Shown in pieces: positions 1-8,977 of a DNA stretch of 64,000 nucleotides. The position numbers and the translations under genes were made by a program. The DNA lies in NCBI GenBank assembly GCA_002471825.1, contig DKQS01000001.1, forward strand, positions 186,001 to 250,000. The letters are read 5' to 3'. Within the stretch, counting starts at the first letter, position 1. The number at the start of each line of letters is the position of its first letter. Below the pieces are notes generated by a model, which was given only the letters and a program-made list of their open reading frames with translations, was not told the origin of the DNA and searched no databases. Source of the DNA: Flavobacteriaceae bacterium UBA7302 (GTDB taxonomy: Bacteria > Bacteroidota > Bacteroidia > Flavobacteriales > Flavobacteriaceae).

Positions 1-1356
1 CGACTGAACAATTTGATCATAAATGAGCCGGATGGTTTGAACATTGAAAATGGGGCAATTCTAATCGTTGACGGAACCAGTTCTGGGAAAATGAATTACA
101 ATCACACATTGTCAACAGATTCATGGTATTTGATGAGTTCACCCGTAAACGGAGTCTCCTTTAACGACAACTTCGTAAGCGTAAATGATATCGCTTCCGG
201 TCAACAAGACAATCGAGGAATCGGTATATACAATAGCGCAAACAATAGCTGGGACTACCTTCAGGCAGGAGGAAATGTATCGCTAAATGACGGAGTCGGG
301 TTTTCTGTTAAAAGAAATACAGCTGGAAACCTTTCCCTTTCGGGTACAATTCATCATGATAATGATGGGGTGAATGTTACTCTTTCTAATGAAGGAAGTC
401 GATTTAATCTTTTAGGAAACCCCTATACGTCCTATATAAATAGTGTTACATTTCTTCAAAATGAAATTGCCATTTCTGAAACAAAAACCTTGTGGGTTTG
501 GAACCCTGCTCTTGGTTTGAATGGTTCTTATGAAGTAAAGGGAGTTGAAGACAATCTGTATTTGGATCCAGGACAGGGATTCTTTGTAAAAGCCAATAGT
601 GCTGGAGGTACCTTCAATTTTTCAAAATCCAACCAAAATCTTACTAAGGCTGCCTCAAAGACAAGTAAACAACAAACTGAAATCAAACTATGGATCGAAC
701 AAGGAGATATAAAAAACTACTGTCTAATTAGACTTCATGAAAGCGGAACCCAAGGATTTGATATCGGTCGAGATGGTGAACTGTTTTCGTCTTCCAACGC
801 TGGTTTGAACATTTTTTCAAAACTACCCATCAATGATGTTGGAAAACCCTATCAATTGCAGAGTCTACCGAGAAGAATTGAAGATGAGCTAGTAATCCCC
901 CTTGGAATTAATGCGGACCCAAATAAAGAATTAAGAATCAAAATTGAAAGTAGAAACCTATCCAAAGACTTGAAATTATATGTCGAAGATCGCCTTAAAA
1001 ATCGAATTGTTGCAATCACTGAAAACAATAGAGAATTGAAGATCCTTGACGAGAATAAAACTATTTCAAACCGTATTTATCTGCATATCAGACCTAAGGC
1101 GTTGCATATTGAAACAAATCCCTTACAAGATCTTGTGGTTTATCAAAAGAACCCTGGAGAACTTTATATAAAAGGTATTACAAATGAAAAAGTCTCAATC
1201 AAACTCTACAACGCAATTGGTCAACTGGTTTTCAAGAATAGCCTCTTTTCCAAAGGAAATTCTCCTATCAATATTCCCAAACTACCGATTGGCATCTATA
1301 TCATAAATCTTCAAACCAATCGAGGAAATCTTAGTAAAAAAATCATACTGAAATAA
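1..1356 (+). CDS. T9SS-sorted surface/secreted protein, 3' part
   Basis: The reading frame is open to base 1 with no stop, so the gene starts upstream; the first in-frame start-like codon (TTG at 13) is probably internal. About 451 residues are visible. The middle is a beta-rich region with G/N/S-rich stretches and no recognised catalytic motif. The last ~75 residues have the pattern of the Por secretion system C-terminal sorting domain (TIGR04183 type): a GQLVF strand, then LPIGIYIINL and a basic end SKKIILK. Such domains direct export through the type IX secretion system and are cleaved or attached at the surface. The small peptide gene starts 22 bases downstream on the same strand, so cotranscription is possible. 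Ligand and role are unknown. Confidence 0.85.
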   Translation, partial: RLNNLIINEPDGLNIENGAILIVDGTSSGKMNYNHTLSTDSWYLMSSPVNGVSFNDNFVSVNDIASGQQDNRGIGIYNSANNSWDYLQAGGNVSLNDGVGFSVKRNTAGNLSLSGTIHHDNDGVNVTLSNEGSRFNLLGNPYTSYINSVTFLQNEIAISETKTLWVWNPALGLNGSYEVKGVEDNLYLDPGQGFFVKANSAGGTFNFSKSNQNLTKAASKTSKQQTEIKLWIEQGDIKNYCLIRLHESGTQGFDIGRDGELFSSSNAGLNIFSKLPINDVGKPYQLQSLPRRIEDELVIPLGINADPNKELRIKIESRNLSKDLKLYVEDRLKNRIVAITENNRELKILDENKTISNRIYLHIRPKALHIETNPLQDLVVYQKNPGELYIKGITNEKVSIKLYNAIGQLVFKNSLFSKGNSPINIPKLPIGIYIINLQTNRGNLSKKIILK

Positions 1357-1378
1357 AAAATGTAGAACCCAAAATAAT

Positions 1379-1546
1379 ATGAAAAACCAAAATCACCCCC
1401 ACCAAAATATTACACGACAAGAAGCTCTAAAGAGAATTGGAGATTATGGCAAATACGCAGCACTAACAGCTCTAGGGACTTACATGATATTAAATCCTAA
1501 AAAAGCCCAAGCTCAAAGTCCGAGTGATCCTGGAAGTGCATTTTGA
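1379..1546 (+). CDS. 55-residue peptide with leader-like N-terminus; candidate modified-peptide precursor
   Basis: A short open frame of 55 codons, ATG to TGA. A basic segment (ITRQEALKRIG, residues 11-21) is followed by a hydrophobic run (YAALTALGTYMIL, residues 26-38), then KKAQAQS, which looks like an AxA signal-cleavage site. The short tail SPSDPGSAF has three serines. The layout resembles a twin-arginine-type export leader, but only one arginine is present in the motif (TRQEALK), so Tat routing is uncertain. It lies 80 bases before an RRE/kinase fusion gene and is followed by a nucleotidyltransferase gene, a context typical of precursor peptides of ribosomally made modified peptides. That it is a precursor, and that the tail serines are targets, is inference. 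The alternative is a small exported protein. Confidence 0.6.
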   Translation: MKNQNHPHQNITRQEALKRIGDYGKYAALTALGTYMILNPKKAQAQSPSDPGSAF

Positions 1547-1626
1547 AATTCATAAGTTATTAGTTGAAGCCATGGAAATCATATTTCTTTTGCAGTTTGT
1601 TCAAGTAAGTTTAGTATTTTAGGTAC

Positions 1627-2763
1627 ATGAATAACAGGGATATTATAATCCAACCCATTGAGGACAAATCAATTGTTTGGTTTGAAATTAATAATGAGTA
1701 TTCTGTTCTTGAACATAGAGCAGGAAAAATTATTGATGCTATTCATCGCAAAAAATCAGATACCGAAATTGCTGAAAATCTAGCTCTAGAACTTGATGTA
1801 CCTTATGAAAAAGCCATCGATTTTGTGATTGAATTAAAAGAGGAACTTTACCTTCCCAAATTCGAAAATGTACTCGGATTAGAAGAAGATTATAAAGATG
1901 TTCGCAAGCCTTCAAATTGGGAATTTATAAAATGTTACAAGATCGGTGATAAATGTTTTGAAGTTCGCTTTGAAAACGAGGAATTATTATCTCTTATTCA
2001 CCCAAAGTTTGCCCATTTAGAAGTGGAAATCGCAGAAACATCAAATGGTCTTTTCGAAGTTTTTAATTCACACAGTTATATATTTCTGTTTGTGGACGGT
2101 CAATTTATTGGTGATTGGAGTACAAAGGATAGACACTTTTTTCAGGGAAAGTTTTCAATGCAACTAATTCAAATGATTCACGAAAAAAAGGAGGACGAAT
2201 GGACCGGAGTCTTTCATGCTTCTGCGGTAGCTAAAAACGATAAGTGTGTTCTTTTTATGGGAGACTCTGGGGATGGCAAAAGCACCTCTTTGGCTCTTTT
2301 GCAAACTCAAGGTTTTGAATGTATTGCTGATGATTTTGTTCCATTCTCGAGTGAAGATTTGAAGGTGTATCCTTTCCCCTCGGCCATTTCAATCAAAAAG
2401 AATAGCTTACCAACATTGTTGCCTTTTTATCCGAGTTTGGAAAGCGCAGCAGAATTTCGTTTTGATAGCTTGAATAAAATAGTTCGTTACCTACCTCCCC
2501 TAAATATTGACAATTCAAAACCTATGCCTTGCAAAGAATTGATTTTTATCAAATACCAAGAAGGTAGTGGAACGGTATTCCAGAAAATAGCCAAAATTGA
2601 CGCCTTCCAACGATTGATTCCAGATTCTTGGCTATCGCCACTAAAAGAAAATGCGGAAAACTTCCTCAGTTGGTATGACTCCGTTGAGTGCTATCAATTG
2701 GAATATTCAAAGAATGATGAAATGATTGAAATTGTAAATCAGATTTTTGGTAATGAATTATAA
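1627..2763 (+). CDS. PqqD-like (RRE) plus HPr-kinase-like fusion protein
   Basis: 378 residues. Residues ~5-78 resemble a PqqD/RiPP-recognition-element fold (a short beta region, a VLEHRAGKIIDAI helix, then KKSDTEIAENLALEL and a final helix). Residues ~195-290 look like the HPr kinase C-terminal fold: His197 in FHASAV, a P-loop GDSGDGKST (212-220) and an Asp pair (235-236) in IADDF. HPr-kinase homologues phosphorylate serines, and relatives occur as tailoring kinases in lasso-peptide clusters; PqqD-type domains bind leader peptides. Joining both in one chain suggests a leader-guided kinase. The neighbouring 55-residue peptide is the obvious substrate candidate (inference). The 3' end overlaps the next gene by 11 bases, so the two are translationally linked. 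No HPr gene is nearby. Confidence 0.75.
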   Translation: MNNRDIIIQPIEDKSIVWFEINNEYSVLEHRAGKIIDAIHRKKSDTEIAENLALELDVPYEKAIDFVIELKEELYLPKFENVLGLEEDYKDVRKPSNWEFIKCYKIGDKCFEVRFENEELLSLIHPKFAHLEVEIAETSNGLFEVFNSHSYIFLFVDGQFIGDWSTKDRHFFQGKFSMQLIQMIHEKKEDEWTGVFHASAVAKNDKCVLFMGDSGDGKSTSLALLQTQGFECIADDFVPFSSEDLKVYPFPSAISIKKNSLPTLLPFYPSLESAAEFRFDSLNKIVRYLPPLNIDNSKPMPCKELIFIKYQEGSGTVFQKIAKIDAFQRLIPDSWLSPLKENAENFLSWYDSVECYQLEYSKNDEMIEIVNQIFGNEL

Positions 2764-3865
2764 AGAAACACTCTTCTTCATTGGAAAATGCCTTACCATC
2801 AATCACGAGGCGCATAACAAATCCATCATCGAACAAAAACTAAAAGTAGGCGACGTAGATTGGGAAAATGTGGTAAAAGTAAGCACCGCTCATTACGTAT
2901 TCCCTGCCTTATATGTGAATCTAAAAAGAGCTAATTTCTTATCCTATTTACCTGAAGAATTAGTGAATTACATGGATCACATTACTCAATTGAATCGTGA
3001 AAGAAACCAACAGATTATCAAGCAAGCCAAGGAAATTAATGTGTTACTGCGCTCAAATGGAATTACTCCAATCTTTTTGAAAGGGAGTGGTAACCTATTA
3101 GAAGGACTTTATGAAGATAGTGCAGAACGCATGGTGGGAGATATTGATTTTATAGTGAAACCCAAGAACTATGAGCAATCTGTGGAATTACTATTTAAAA
3201 ATGGATATGAAAAAGTTCACGACACAAAATATGACTTCCCGCAATTCAAACATTTCCCAAGATTAAAGAATCCTAATGAAACTGCCGCTGTTGAAGTTCA
3301 TAAAGAACTTTTACTTGAGGAATATGCCTCGGAATTTCATTATAACTTTGCGAAGGATAAAATCCAAAGAATTGGGAACATCAATGTCATAGGGTTCGAA
3401 GATCAATTCTGTCTTTCAATTATTGCCAAACAAATCAACGATAAAGGCCAGTATTATAATGATATTGCTTTAAGAAATGCCTATGACGTTTTTCTACTTT
3501 CAAAAGAAGTAAATACAAACAAAGCGCTATCGAGATTTGAAAAACTATTCCACCCTTTGAATATTTTTGTCTGCATTTCTAATGAGGTGTTTAACGACAT
3601 ACAATCACTTGAATTTTATAGGACAAAGAAATCTGAGGAGTATTTAAAAAAATTCATGACCCATATAAGCGATGATCGTTTACGGCGAAAACATCATCAG
3701 AAAACAAAAAAGAAAATGATTCGAAAAACCAGATTGAATGTTCTAAAAAAAGCATTGGTGTCAAAACCACATCGAACTTGGTTTTTTAAAAGAATCGCAG
3801 ATGAAGAATGGCAAGAGGCTCGGATGATTGAATTTGGCCTAAAAAAACCTAAACCAAACACTTAA
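2753..3865 (+). CDS. Nucleotidyltransferase family protein (PF14907-like)
   Basis: 370 residues from the ATG at 2753; a TTG six bases earlier is a less likely start. The segment IFLKGSGNLLEGLY (107-120), followed by MVGDIDFIV (127-135), matches the nucleotidyltransferase fold with a DxD metal pair (Asp130, Asp132). Around it are an N-terminal helical region and a basic C-terminus rich in K/R (residues ~310-345). Proteins of this family occur with HPr-kinase-like genes in lasso-peptide and related clusters; their exact reaction is poorly defined. It overlaps the kinase gene by 11 bases. Its 3' end overlaps the convergent mpl gene by 17 bases. It most likely acts with the kinase on a peptide or nucleotide substrate (inference). 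Confidence 0.75.
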   Translation: MNYKETLFFIGKCLTINHEAHNKSIIEQKLKVGDVDWENVVKVSTAHYVFPALYVNLKRANFLSYLPEELVNYMDHITQLNRERNQQIIKQAKEINVLLRSNGITPIFLKGSGNLLEGLYEDSAERMVGDIDFIVKPKNYEQSVELLFKNGYEKVHDTKYDFPQFKHFPRLKNPNETAAVEVHKELLLEEYASEFHYNFAKDKIQRIGNINVIGFEDQFCLSIIAKQINDKGQYYNDIALRNAYDVFLLSKEVNTNKALSRFEKLFHPLNIFVCISNEVFNDIQSLEFYRTKKSEEYLKKFMTHISDDRLRRKHHQKTKKKMIRKTRLNVLKKALVSKPHRTWFFKRIADEEWQEARMIEFGLKKPKPNT

Positions 3866-5201
3866 CCTCATCGAAATCCAATCCTCCATAGTTACCAGAA
3901 CTCATTAATAACAAAGCCGAATTATCAAAATTTTGGGAAAATAGGAAATCTTTGAACTCTTCTGGATTTGTATAAATGATTAAATCCTTTCGCTCAAAGG
4001 CATCTTCAATTTGACTCTTCGAAACCGCATCAAGCTTTTTAATTTTAACTGCATGGGGTGAATAAAAAACAACGGCCTTATCCGCATACTTTAGTGCCCC
4101 TTTGTATTCTTTCAAAAAATCAGCATTCAAACTAGAATAGGTATGTAACTCAAGACAAGCCATGACCGTCCTTTCGGAATATTGATCCTTGACCGCCTTT
4201 GTAGTGGCCATCACCTTACTCGGACTATGAGCAAAATCCTTAAAAACCACAGTAGATGGAGATTCAGCAATCTTTTCCAATCGTTTGTCGGCACCCTTAA
4301 ACGTAGTTATCGCTTCGTAAAAATCTTCCTCGTCGATCCCCATATGTTGACAGATCCATTTGGCACCTGCTAAATTTTGCAAATTATGCTCACCGAATAT
4401 CTCTAAGGGTAAATCCCCTTCAGGAGTATCTAGGTAAGTAGTTCCATTTTCAATAAAATGTTCGGGAATGGAATAGGGATACTTCTTTATCGAACTGGTA
4501 GCTTTTCCGACTACTTCATTTACTGCTTCATCATCCTCATTAAATACCAAAATCCCACCATTGACCAAGGAGTTGGTGAAAATCTGAAATTGCTCCACGT
4601 AATTGTCATACGTAGGAAAAACATTAATGTGATCCCAAGCAATTCCACTAATCAATGCAATATTAGGTTCGTATAAATGAAATTTTGGTCTCCTGTCAAT
4701 AGGTGAACTCAAATACTCATCACCCTCTAAAACAATAAACTCATTTACTTCAGTGAGATGAACCATGGTTTCAAAGCCGGTTAACTGTGCTCCTACCATG
4801 TAATCCACTTCACGGTCATGATAATTAAGAACGTGCAATATCATTGAGGTAATGGTAGTTTTACCATGAGAACCACCAATAACTACCCTTGTTTTATCTT
4901 TGGATTGTTCATAAAGAAATTCAGGATAAGAATAAATTTTCAATCCCAATTCTTGGGCCCTCAGCAATTCAGGATTGTCCAGCTTGGCATGCATCCCAAG
5001 AATGATGATATCAACCGCTTCATTTATTTTTTCAGGAAACCATCCGAATTCCTGGGGTAACAAACCATATTTTTCCAACCTACTTTTCGAAGGATCGTGA
5101 ATTGTATCATCACTTCCTGTAACCTGATATCCTTTTTTGTATAAGGCTATGGCCAAATTGTGCATTGCACTTCCTCCGATGGCAATAAAATGTATTCTCA
5201 T
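3849..5201 (-). CDS. mpl: UDP-N-acetylmuramate:L-alanyl-gamma-D-glutamyl-meso-diaminopimelate ligase
   Basis: 450 residues, Mur-ligase fold. The N-terminus MRIHFIAIGGSAMHNLA with GSD at 29-31 is the Mpl/MurC nucleotide-binding start, and the ATP loop GSHGKTT is at 110-116. The central DEYLSSPIDRRPKF stretch and AHSP near residue 325 fit Mpl rather than MurC. Mpl attaches recycled murein tripeptide to UDP-MurNAc in the cytoplasm. It is transcribed alone here; its tail overlaps that of the convergent nucleotidyltransferase gene. MurC proper is normally in the division/cell-wall cluster, which is not in this window. Confidence 0.88.
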   Translation of the reverse strand: MRIHFIAIGGSAMHNLAIALYKKGYQVTGSDDTIHDPSKSRLEKYGLLPQEFGWFPEKINEAVDIIILGMHAKLDNPELLRAQELGLKIYSYPEFLYEQSKDKTRVVIGGSHGKTTITSMILHVLNYHDREVDYMVGAQLTGFETMVHLTEVNEFIVLEGDEYLSSPIDRRPKFHLYEPNIALISGIAWDHINVFPTYDNYVEQFQIFTNSLVNGGILVFNEDDEAVNEVVGKATSSIKKYPYSIPEHFIENGTTYLDTPEGDLPLEIFGEHNLQNLAGAKWICQHMGIDEEDFYEAITTFKGADKRLEKIAESPSTVVFKDFAHSPSKVMATTKAVKDQYSERTVMACLELHTYSSLNADFLKEYKGALKYADKAVVFYSPHAVKIKKLDAVSKSQIEDAFERKDLIIYTNPEEFKDFLFSQNFDNSALLLMSSGNYGGLDFDEVKCLV

Positions 5202-5325
5202 AAACTGGTATTCAACTCAAAAATAACCGCAATTTTAGGTTTTAACAACCTACATTCGAAAAAGTTTGTAACAATATTGATTTAAACTTGTCGTTAGATT
5301 AGCTTTGATTATTAAACATTACATT

Positions 5326-5772
5326 ATGACAAAATTTAAATTACTTATTGTGGCCCTATTCGTTTCTGGATTCGCATTCGGACAAGAAATTTCAGACAAT
5401 ACCATTGGTCTCCGGTTTGGAGGAGGAAATGGAGTTGGTGGTGAAATCTCCTACCAAATGAAACTCAGTGAATCAAACCGATTAGAAGTAGACCTAGGAT
5501 TGGCCAACGAGTTTACCAATTTCAAGGCAACTGCGACTTACCAGTGGGTTTGGGTACTCGAAAATCGATTTAATTGGTATGCCGGATTTGGAGGTGGATT
5601 GGTTTCGGCCAATGGAACTGGGATTTATGCTGCCGGTGTTGTGGGAATTGAATACAACTTCGAAGAAGCGCCCGTTCAAATATCTCTCGATTATAGACCA
5701 GAAGTAGGAGTCGCTGGTGGTCTTAGTGGAGTAGAATCCAACATCGCACTTGCCGTACGTTATAGATTCTAA
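5326..5772 (+). CDS. Small outer-membrane beta-barrel protein
   Basis: 148 residues from the ATG at 5326; an in-frame TTG 21 bases upstream is not favoured because the ATG begins directly with a signal peptide (MTKFKLLIVALFVSGFAFG, cleaved before QEIS). The mature part alternates glycine-rich turns and amphipathic strands and ends in an aromatic residue (AVRYRF), typical of an eight-stranded barrel of the OmpW/OmpA-like porin family. There are no enzymatic motifs. The 3' end overlaps the convergent TfoX-like gene by 4 bases. Function unknown; probably structural or adhesive in the outer membrane. Confidence 0.7.
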   Translation: MTKFKLLIVALFVSGFAFGQEISDNTIGLRFGGGNGVGGEISYQMKLSESNRLEVDLGLANEFTNFKATATYQWVWVLENRFNWYAGFGGGLVSANGTGIYAAGVVGIEYNFEEAPVQISLDYRPEVGVAGGLSGVESNIALAVRYRF

Positions 5773-6113
5773 GATTTTTTCTTGCTTGATTTGGCCAATG
5801 GATTAAAATCCAAAGCCAATTGCAACCAGTATTCTAGGTCAGCATCCAAATCAATAGCATCTTGACTTAAAAAAACATAACCTTTCATAGGTCTTCCTGT
5901 GAAATTCATTTCAGAACAGCCCTCTTTTTGGAGGGCTTTTTCATATTCATCGGGATGAATTCTTGCCATTAATTCGTCCTTGACGACTCCGACACACATT
6001 TTGTCGTTCACCATAAAACAGAGACCTCCAAACATCTTTTTCTCATAAAAATTCTGATTGGATTCCCCTAAGAATCGTGAAATACGATCGGCAAGATGAA
6101 CATCGAAGGCCAT
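5769..6113 (-). CDS. TfoX/Sxy N-terminal domain protein
   Basis: 114 residues. The segment KKMFGGLCFMVNDKMCVGVVKDELMARI (residues ~25-52) followed by MNFTGRPMKGYVFL is characteristic of the TfoX N-terminal domain (PF04993). In gammaproteobacteria TfoX regulates competence; in Bacteroidota stand-alone copies have no established role, and a transport or DNA-related role should not be assumed. It starts 2 bases after the upstream M28 peptidase gene ends, so the two are probably cotranscribed. The basic C-terminus (SSKKKS) is unremarkable. Confidence 0.8.
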   Translation of the reverse strand: MAFDVHLADRISRFLGESNQNFYEKKMFGGLCFMVNDKMCVGVVKDELMARIHPDEYEKALQKEGCSEMNFTGRPMKGYVFLSQDAIDLDADLEYWLQLALDFNPLAKSSKKKS

Positions 6114-6115
6114 GG

Positions 6116-7099
6116 TTATTCTTTCAGAACAATTCGGGAAGGCGTATCCTTTCCTTCAATAATGCTTTTAGTTCCCGTTGCTACGGCCTGAATGGTTTGA
6201 GTGATTACCGTCACATTCAAAGTTCCGAATTCATCAGAAGCCTTGTGGTAGTCTTTATCACGATCAATCGGAGTTGTTGAAAAAGTATGGGAAGGAACTC
6301 CTAGTCTAGCTAATGAAGCATTGTCAGATCTAAAAAACAAACGAAATTTCACATATGGATCTGGGAAGAGTTTGTACCCTGTACCTTCAAGGTTTTTCTG
6401 CACGATTTTTCCAAAGTCAGAACGATTGAATCCGGTTAACCATGCCGTATTCGGACCGGTATTCGGAGTTTTCCCAATCATTTCTAAATTTATACCCGCT
6501 ATAAATTTACTAGCATCGATTGCTTTTCCAAAATGCCTAGAGCCAACGAGTCCCATTTCCTCAGCTGTAAAAGCAATGAATACGATGGTTCTTTCATTGA
6601 TGTCCTTATTCTTAAAATACTCCGCCAAAGACAAAACACCTGTTACTCCCGAAGCATTGTCATTGGCTCCATTGTAAATACTATCTTGCTGATTTTCCCT
6701 TTTACGAATACCTAAGTGGTCGTAATGTGCAGAGATTACTACATATTCATCCTTTTTTGATTTCCCAGGTAAAATTCCGATCAGGTTACTAGCTACCAAC
6801 TCCTCTCCTGTTCTTCTACTCTTAAAAGAAAAGGTTTGACGAAAAGAAGATAAGGTATCATAGGTTTGTAAACCGATTCTTTGAAACTCATTTTCAATAT
6901 ATTGGGCCGCCATTTCAATGCCTTTGGTACCCGTGCGTCTCCCCTTCATATCGTCCGAAGAAAGGGTAAACAAGTGTTTTCGTACCGTTGCCGAATCAAT
7001 TTCCAATTTCTCCTTAGAATTGGACTGCTGAGCATGACTGATTTCGCTAGAGAAAATTGTTAAAAAAGCTAGTATTGCTGTAGATATTAATGACCTCAT
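6116..7099 (-). CDS. Secreted M28-family metallopeptidase
   Basis: 327 residues. An N-terminal signal peptide (MRSLISTAILAFLTIFSSEISHA) precedes an M28 aminopeptidase domain. Candidate zinc ligands are His125 and Asp127 in SAHYDHLG, Asp147 in GANDNASG and the Glu pair 180-181 in FTAEEMGL, with a late His in VPSHTFSTTP. The family has two co-catalytic zinc ions and cleaves N-terminal residues, here probably in the periplasm or outside. Length is normal for the short M28 group without a PA domain. The promoter region is shared with divergent kdsA (61 bases between starts). Confidence 0.85.
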   Translation of the reverse strand: MRSLISTAILAFLTIFSSEISHAQQSNSKEKLEIDSATVRKHLFTLSSDDMKGRRTGTKGIEMAAQYIENEFQRIGLQTYDTLSSFRQTFSFKSRRTGEELVASNLIGILPGKSKKDEYVVISAHYDHLGIRKRENQQDSIYNGANDNASGVTGVLSLAEYFKNKDINERTIVFIAFTAEEMGLVGSRHFGKAIDASKFIAGINLEMIGKTPNTGPNTAWLTGFNRSDFGKIVQKNLEGTGYKLFPDPYVKFRLFFRSDNASLARLGVPSHTFSTTPIDRDKDYHKASDEFGTLNVTVITQTIQAVATGTKSIIEGKDTPSRIVLKE

Positions 7100-7160
7100 C
7101 TGTCTAAAATTTGATCAAAGATAGCGAATATAATTTCTTACTTTTGTCAAAATTTTTGTG

Positions 7161-7985
7161 ATGAATCTTTCATACGTACCCAATATCAAACATGCCGAAT
7201 CCGATAATTTCTTCCTTCTTGCGGGACCCTGTGCCATTGAAGGAGAAGAAATGGCAATGCGGATTGCAGAACGGGTAGTTTCTATTACCAACGAACTAAA
7301 AATCCCTTACATCTTCAAGGGTAGTTTTAAAAAAGCAAATAGAAGTAGAATTGATAGCTTCACTGGAATTGGCGATGAAAAAGCCTTGAAAATCTTAAGA
7401 AAAGTAGGCGAAACCTTCAATATCCCAACAGTCACTGACATCCATGAAGCAGAAGATGCTGAAAGAGCTGCCAGTTATGTGGATGTATTACAAATTCCAG
7501 CTTTTTTAGTACGGCAAACTGACTTGGTCGTAGCAGCGGCAAAGACGGATAAGGTTGTCAACTTGAAAAAAGGACAATTTATGAGTCCGGGTGCGATGAA
7601 ACATGCTGTTCAAAAAGTTAAAGACTCTGGAAATGACAAAGCTTGGGTAACCGATAGAGGTACCATGTTCGGTTATCAAGATATGGTTGTAGATTTCAGG
7701 GGAATCCCAGAAATGAAAGCCTTCGCTCCTACTATTTTGGATGTCACTCATTCTTTACAACAGCCCAATCAAAGTGTTGGAGTGACTGGCGGAAGACCAG
7801 AAATGATTGAGACGATTGCAAGAGCCGGAGTGGTAAACAATGTAGATGGATTGTTTATCGAAACTCATTTTGATCCCGCAACTGCAAATAGTGATGGCGC
7901 CAACATGCTGCATCTAGACAATCTTGAACAATTACTCACCAACCTGGTTGCAATTCGAAAGGTAATTAATGGATTCAAAAAATAA
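7161..7985 (+). CDS. kdsA: 3-deoxy-8-phosphooctulonate synthase
   Basis: 274 residues from the ATG at 7161; a GTG directly before it is the alternative. The KDO-8-P synthase signatures LLAGPCAIEG, FKGSFKKANRSR, LQIPAFLVRQTDL, KKGQFMSPGAMKHAV and DVTHSLQQPN are all present in order. The enzyme condenses phosphoenolpyruvate with arabinose-5-phosphate in the cytoplasm for lipopolysaccharide core synthesis, consistent with a Gram-negative envelope. A TACTTTTG -7-like box lies ~15 bases before the start. The gene is followed by a secreted transglutaminase-like gene 41 bases on. Confidence 0.93.
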   Translation: MNLSYVPNIKHAESDNFFLLAGPCAIEGEEMAMRIAERVVSITNELKIPYIFKGSFKKANRSRIDSFTGIGDEKALKILRKVGETFNIPTVTDIHEAEDAERAASYVDVLQIPAFLVRQTDLVVAAAKTDKVVNLKKGQFMSPGAMKHAVQKVKDSGNDKAWVTDRGTMFGYQDMVVDFRGIPEMKAFAPTILDVTHSLQQPNQSVGVTGGRPEMIETIARAGVVNNVDGLFIETHFDPATANSDGANMLHLDNLEQLLTNLVAIRKVINGFKK

Positions 7986-8026
7986 TACGGAACAATTTTT
8001 GTCATGATTCATAGTTTATTGTTGAT

Positions 8027-8977
8027 ATGAGTCGCTTTCTATTATTCCTCATCCTTTTTTCATTAAACCTTCAAGCTCAAAAGTTTGAAAAGGTCTCAGC
8101 AATTGTCAATAACTATCCTGGATATGCTGACGTTGAACAACTGGCCAAACGGATTTCTGTTGATTTCGATTCGGATACCGATAAGGCCAAAGCTGCCTTT
8201 TATTGGCTTTCAAAAAACATTCGTTACAACTTGCGGGAATTGTACAATCCAAGACGAAGAAGTGTAAGCTTCCGTTATTCCTCTGAAGCAGAGCGTCAAC
8301 AAAAACTGCAACAAATAAGAGATCAACTCATCAACAAGGCCTTTAAAACCAAACTTGGCGTTTGCGAAGAATATGCCCAGTCTTTTAAGAAGATTTGTGA
8401 CCTAATGGACTTGGAAGCCTATGTCATTAAAGGGTATGTTCGGATCAATACCAATGAAATAGGCAAGATTCCGGGTAGAACCAATCATGCATGGAACGTC
8501 ATCAAACTCAATAATCGATTCATAATTCTGGATGCCACCTGGGCGGCCGGATATGAATTTCAAAACAGATGGGTTCGAGATTTTAATCCCTATTATTGGG
8601 ACATTCCCTATCAAAATATTTTTAAAACTCATTTTCCAAAAGAACGTATTTGGACCCTTCGATTTGGTCGAATGGGAATCGACGAGTTCTTTAATCAGCC
8701 ACTTTTTAGCAATTCCTTTTTTAAAACGAATGCGGAATTAGTAAGTCCGACTACTGGAATATTATCGTCATCGGACGACACCTTTACCATCCGACTAAAA
8801 AACCTTCCTCAAGGCGTTGAAATAGCTTACGGAATTCAAGGCATGCGTTTCGCTCAAAAACCCATAATTACTAGAAAAAGTAATATTACCACCCTGGAAG
8901 TAAAGAATCCGAAGCGCCAATCAGAATTAATTCTCTATTTCAATCAACGCGATGCGCTGTCTTTCCGAATTGAATAG
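8027..8977 (+). CDS. Secreted transglutaminase-like protein
   Basis: 316 residues with a signal peptide (MSRFLLFLILFSLNLQA). The transglutaminase-like papain fold is recognised by Cys113 in GVCEEYA, His154 in TNHAWNVIKL and Asp169 in ILDATWAAGY, a complete catalytic triad. Residues ~175-316 form a C-terminal extension with beta-sandwich character. Bacterial members are usually peptidases or of unknown activity rather than protein cross-linkers. It follows kdsA on the same strand. Its 3' end abuts the convergent DUF1801 gene with no spacer. The substrate is unknown. Confidence 0.8.
   Translation: MSRFLLFLILFSLNLQAQKFEKVSAIVNNYPGYADVEQLAKRISVDFDSDTDKAKAAFYWLSKNIRYNLRELYNPRRRSVSFRYSSEAERQQKLQQIRDQLINKAFKTKLGVCEEYAQSFKKICDLMDLEAYVIKGYVRINTNEIGKIPGRTNHAWNVIKLNNRFIILDATWAAGYEFQNRWVRDFNPYYWDIPYQNIFKTHFPKERIWTLRFGRMGIDEFFNQPLFSNSFFKTNAELVSPTTGILSSSDDTFTIRLKNLPQGVEIAYGIQGMRFAQKPIITRKSNITTLEVKNPKRQSELILYFNQRDALSFRIE

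Noticed and set aside
1547..1626. A second small peptide between the 55-residue peptide and the kinase
   Set aside because: The 80 bases have no frame with a start and plausible length.
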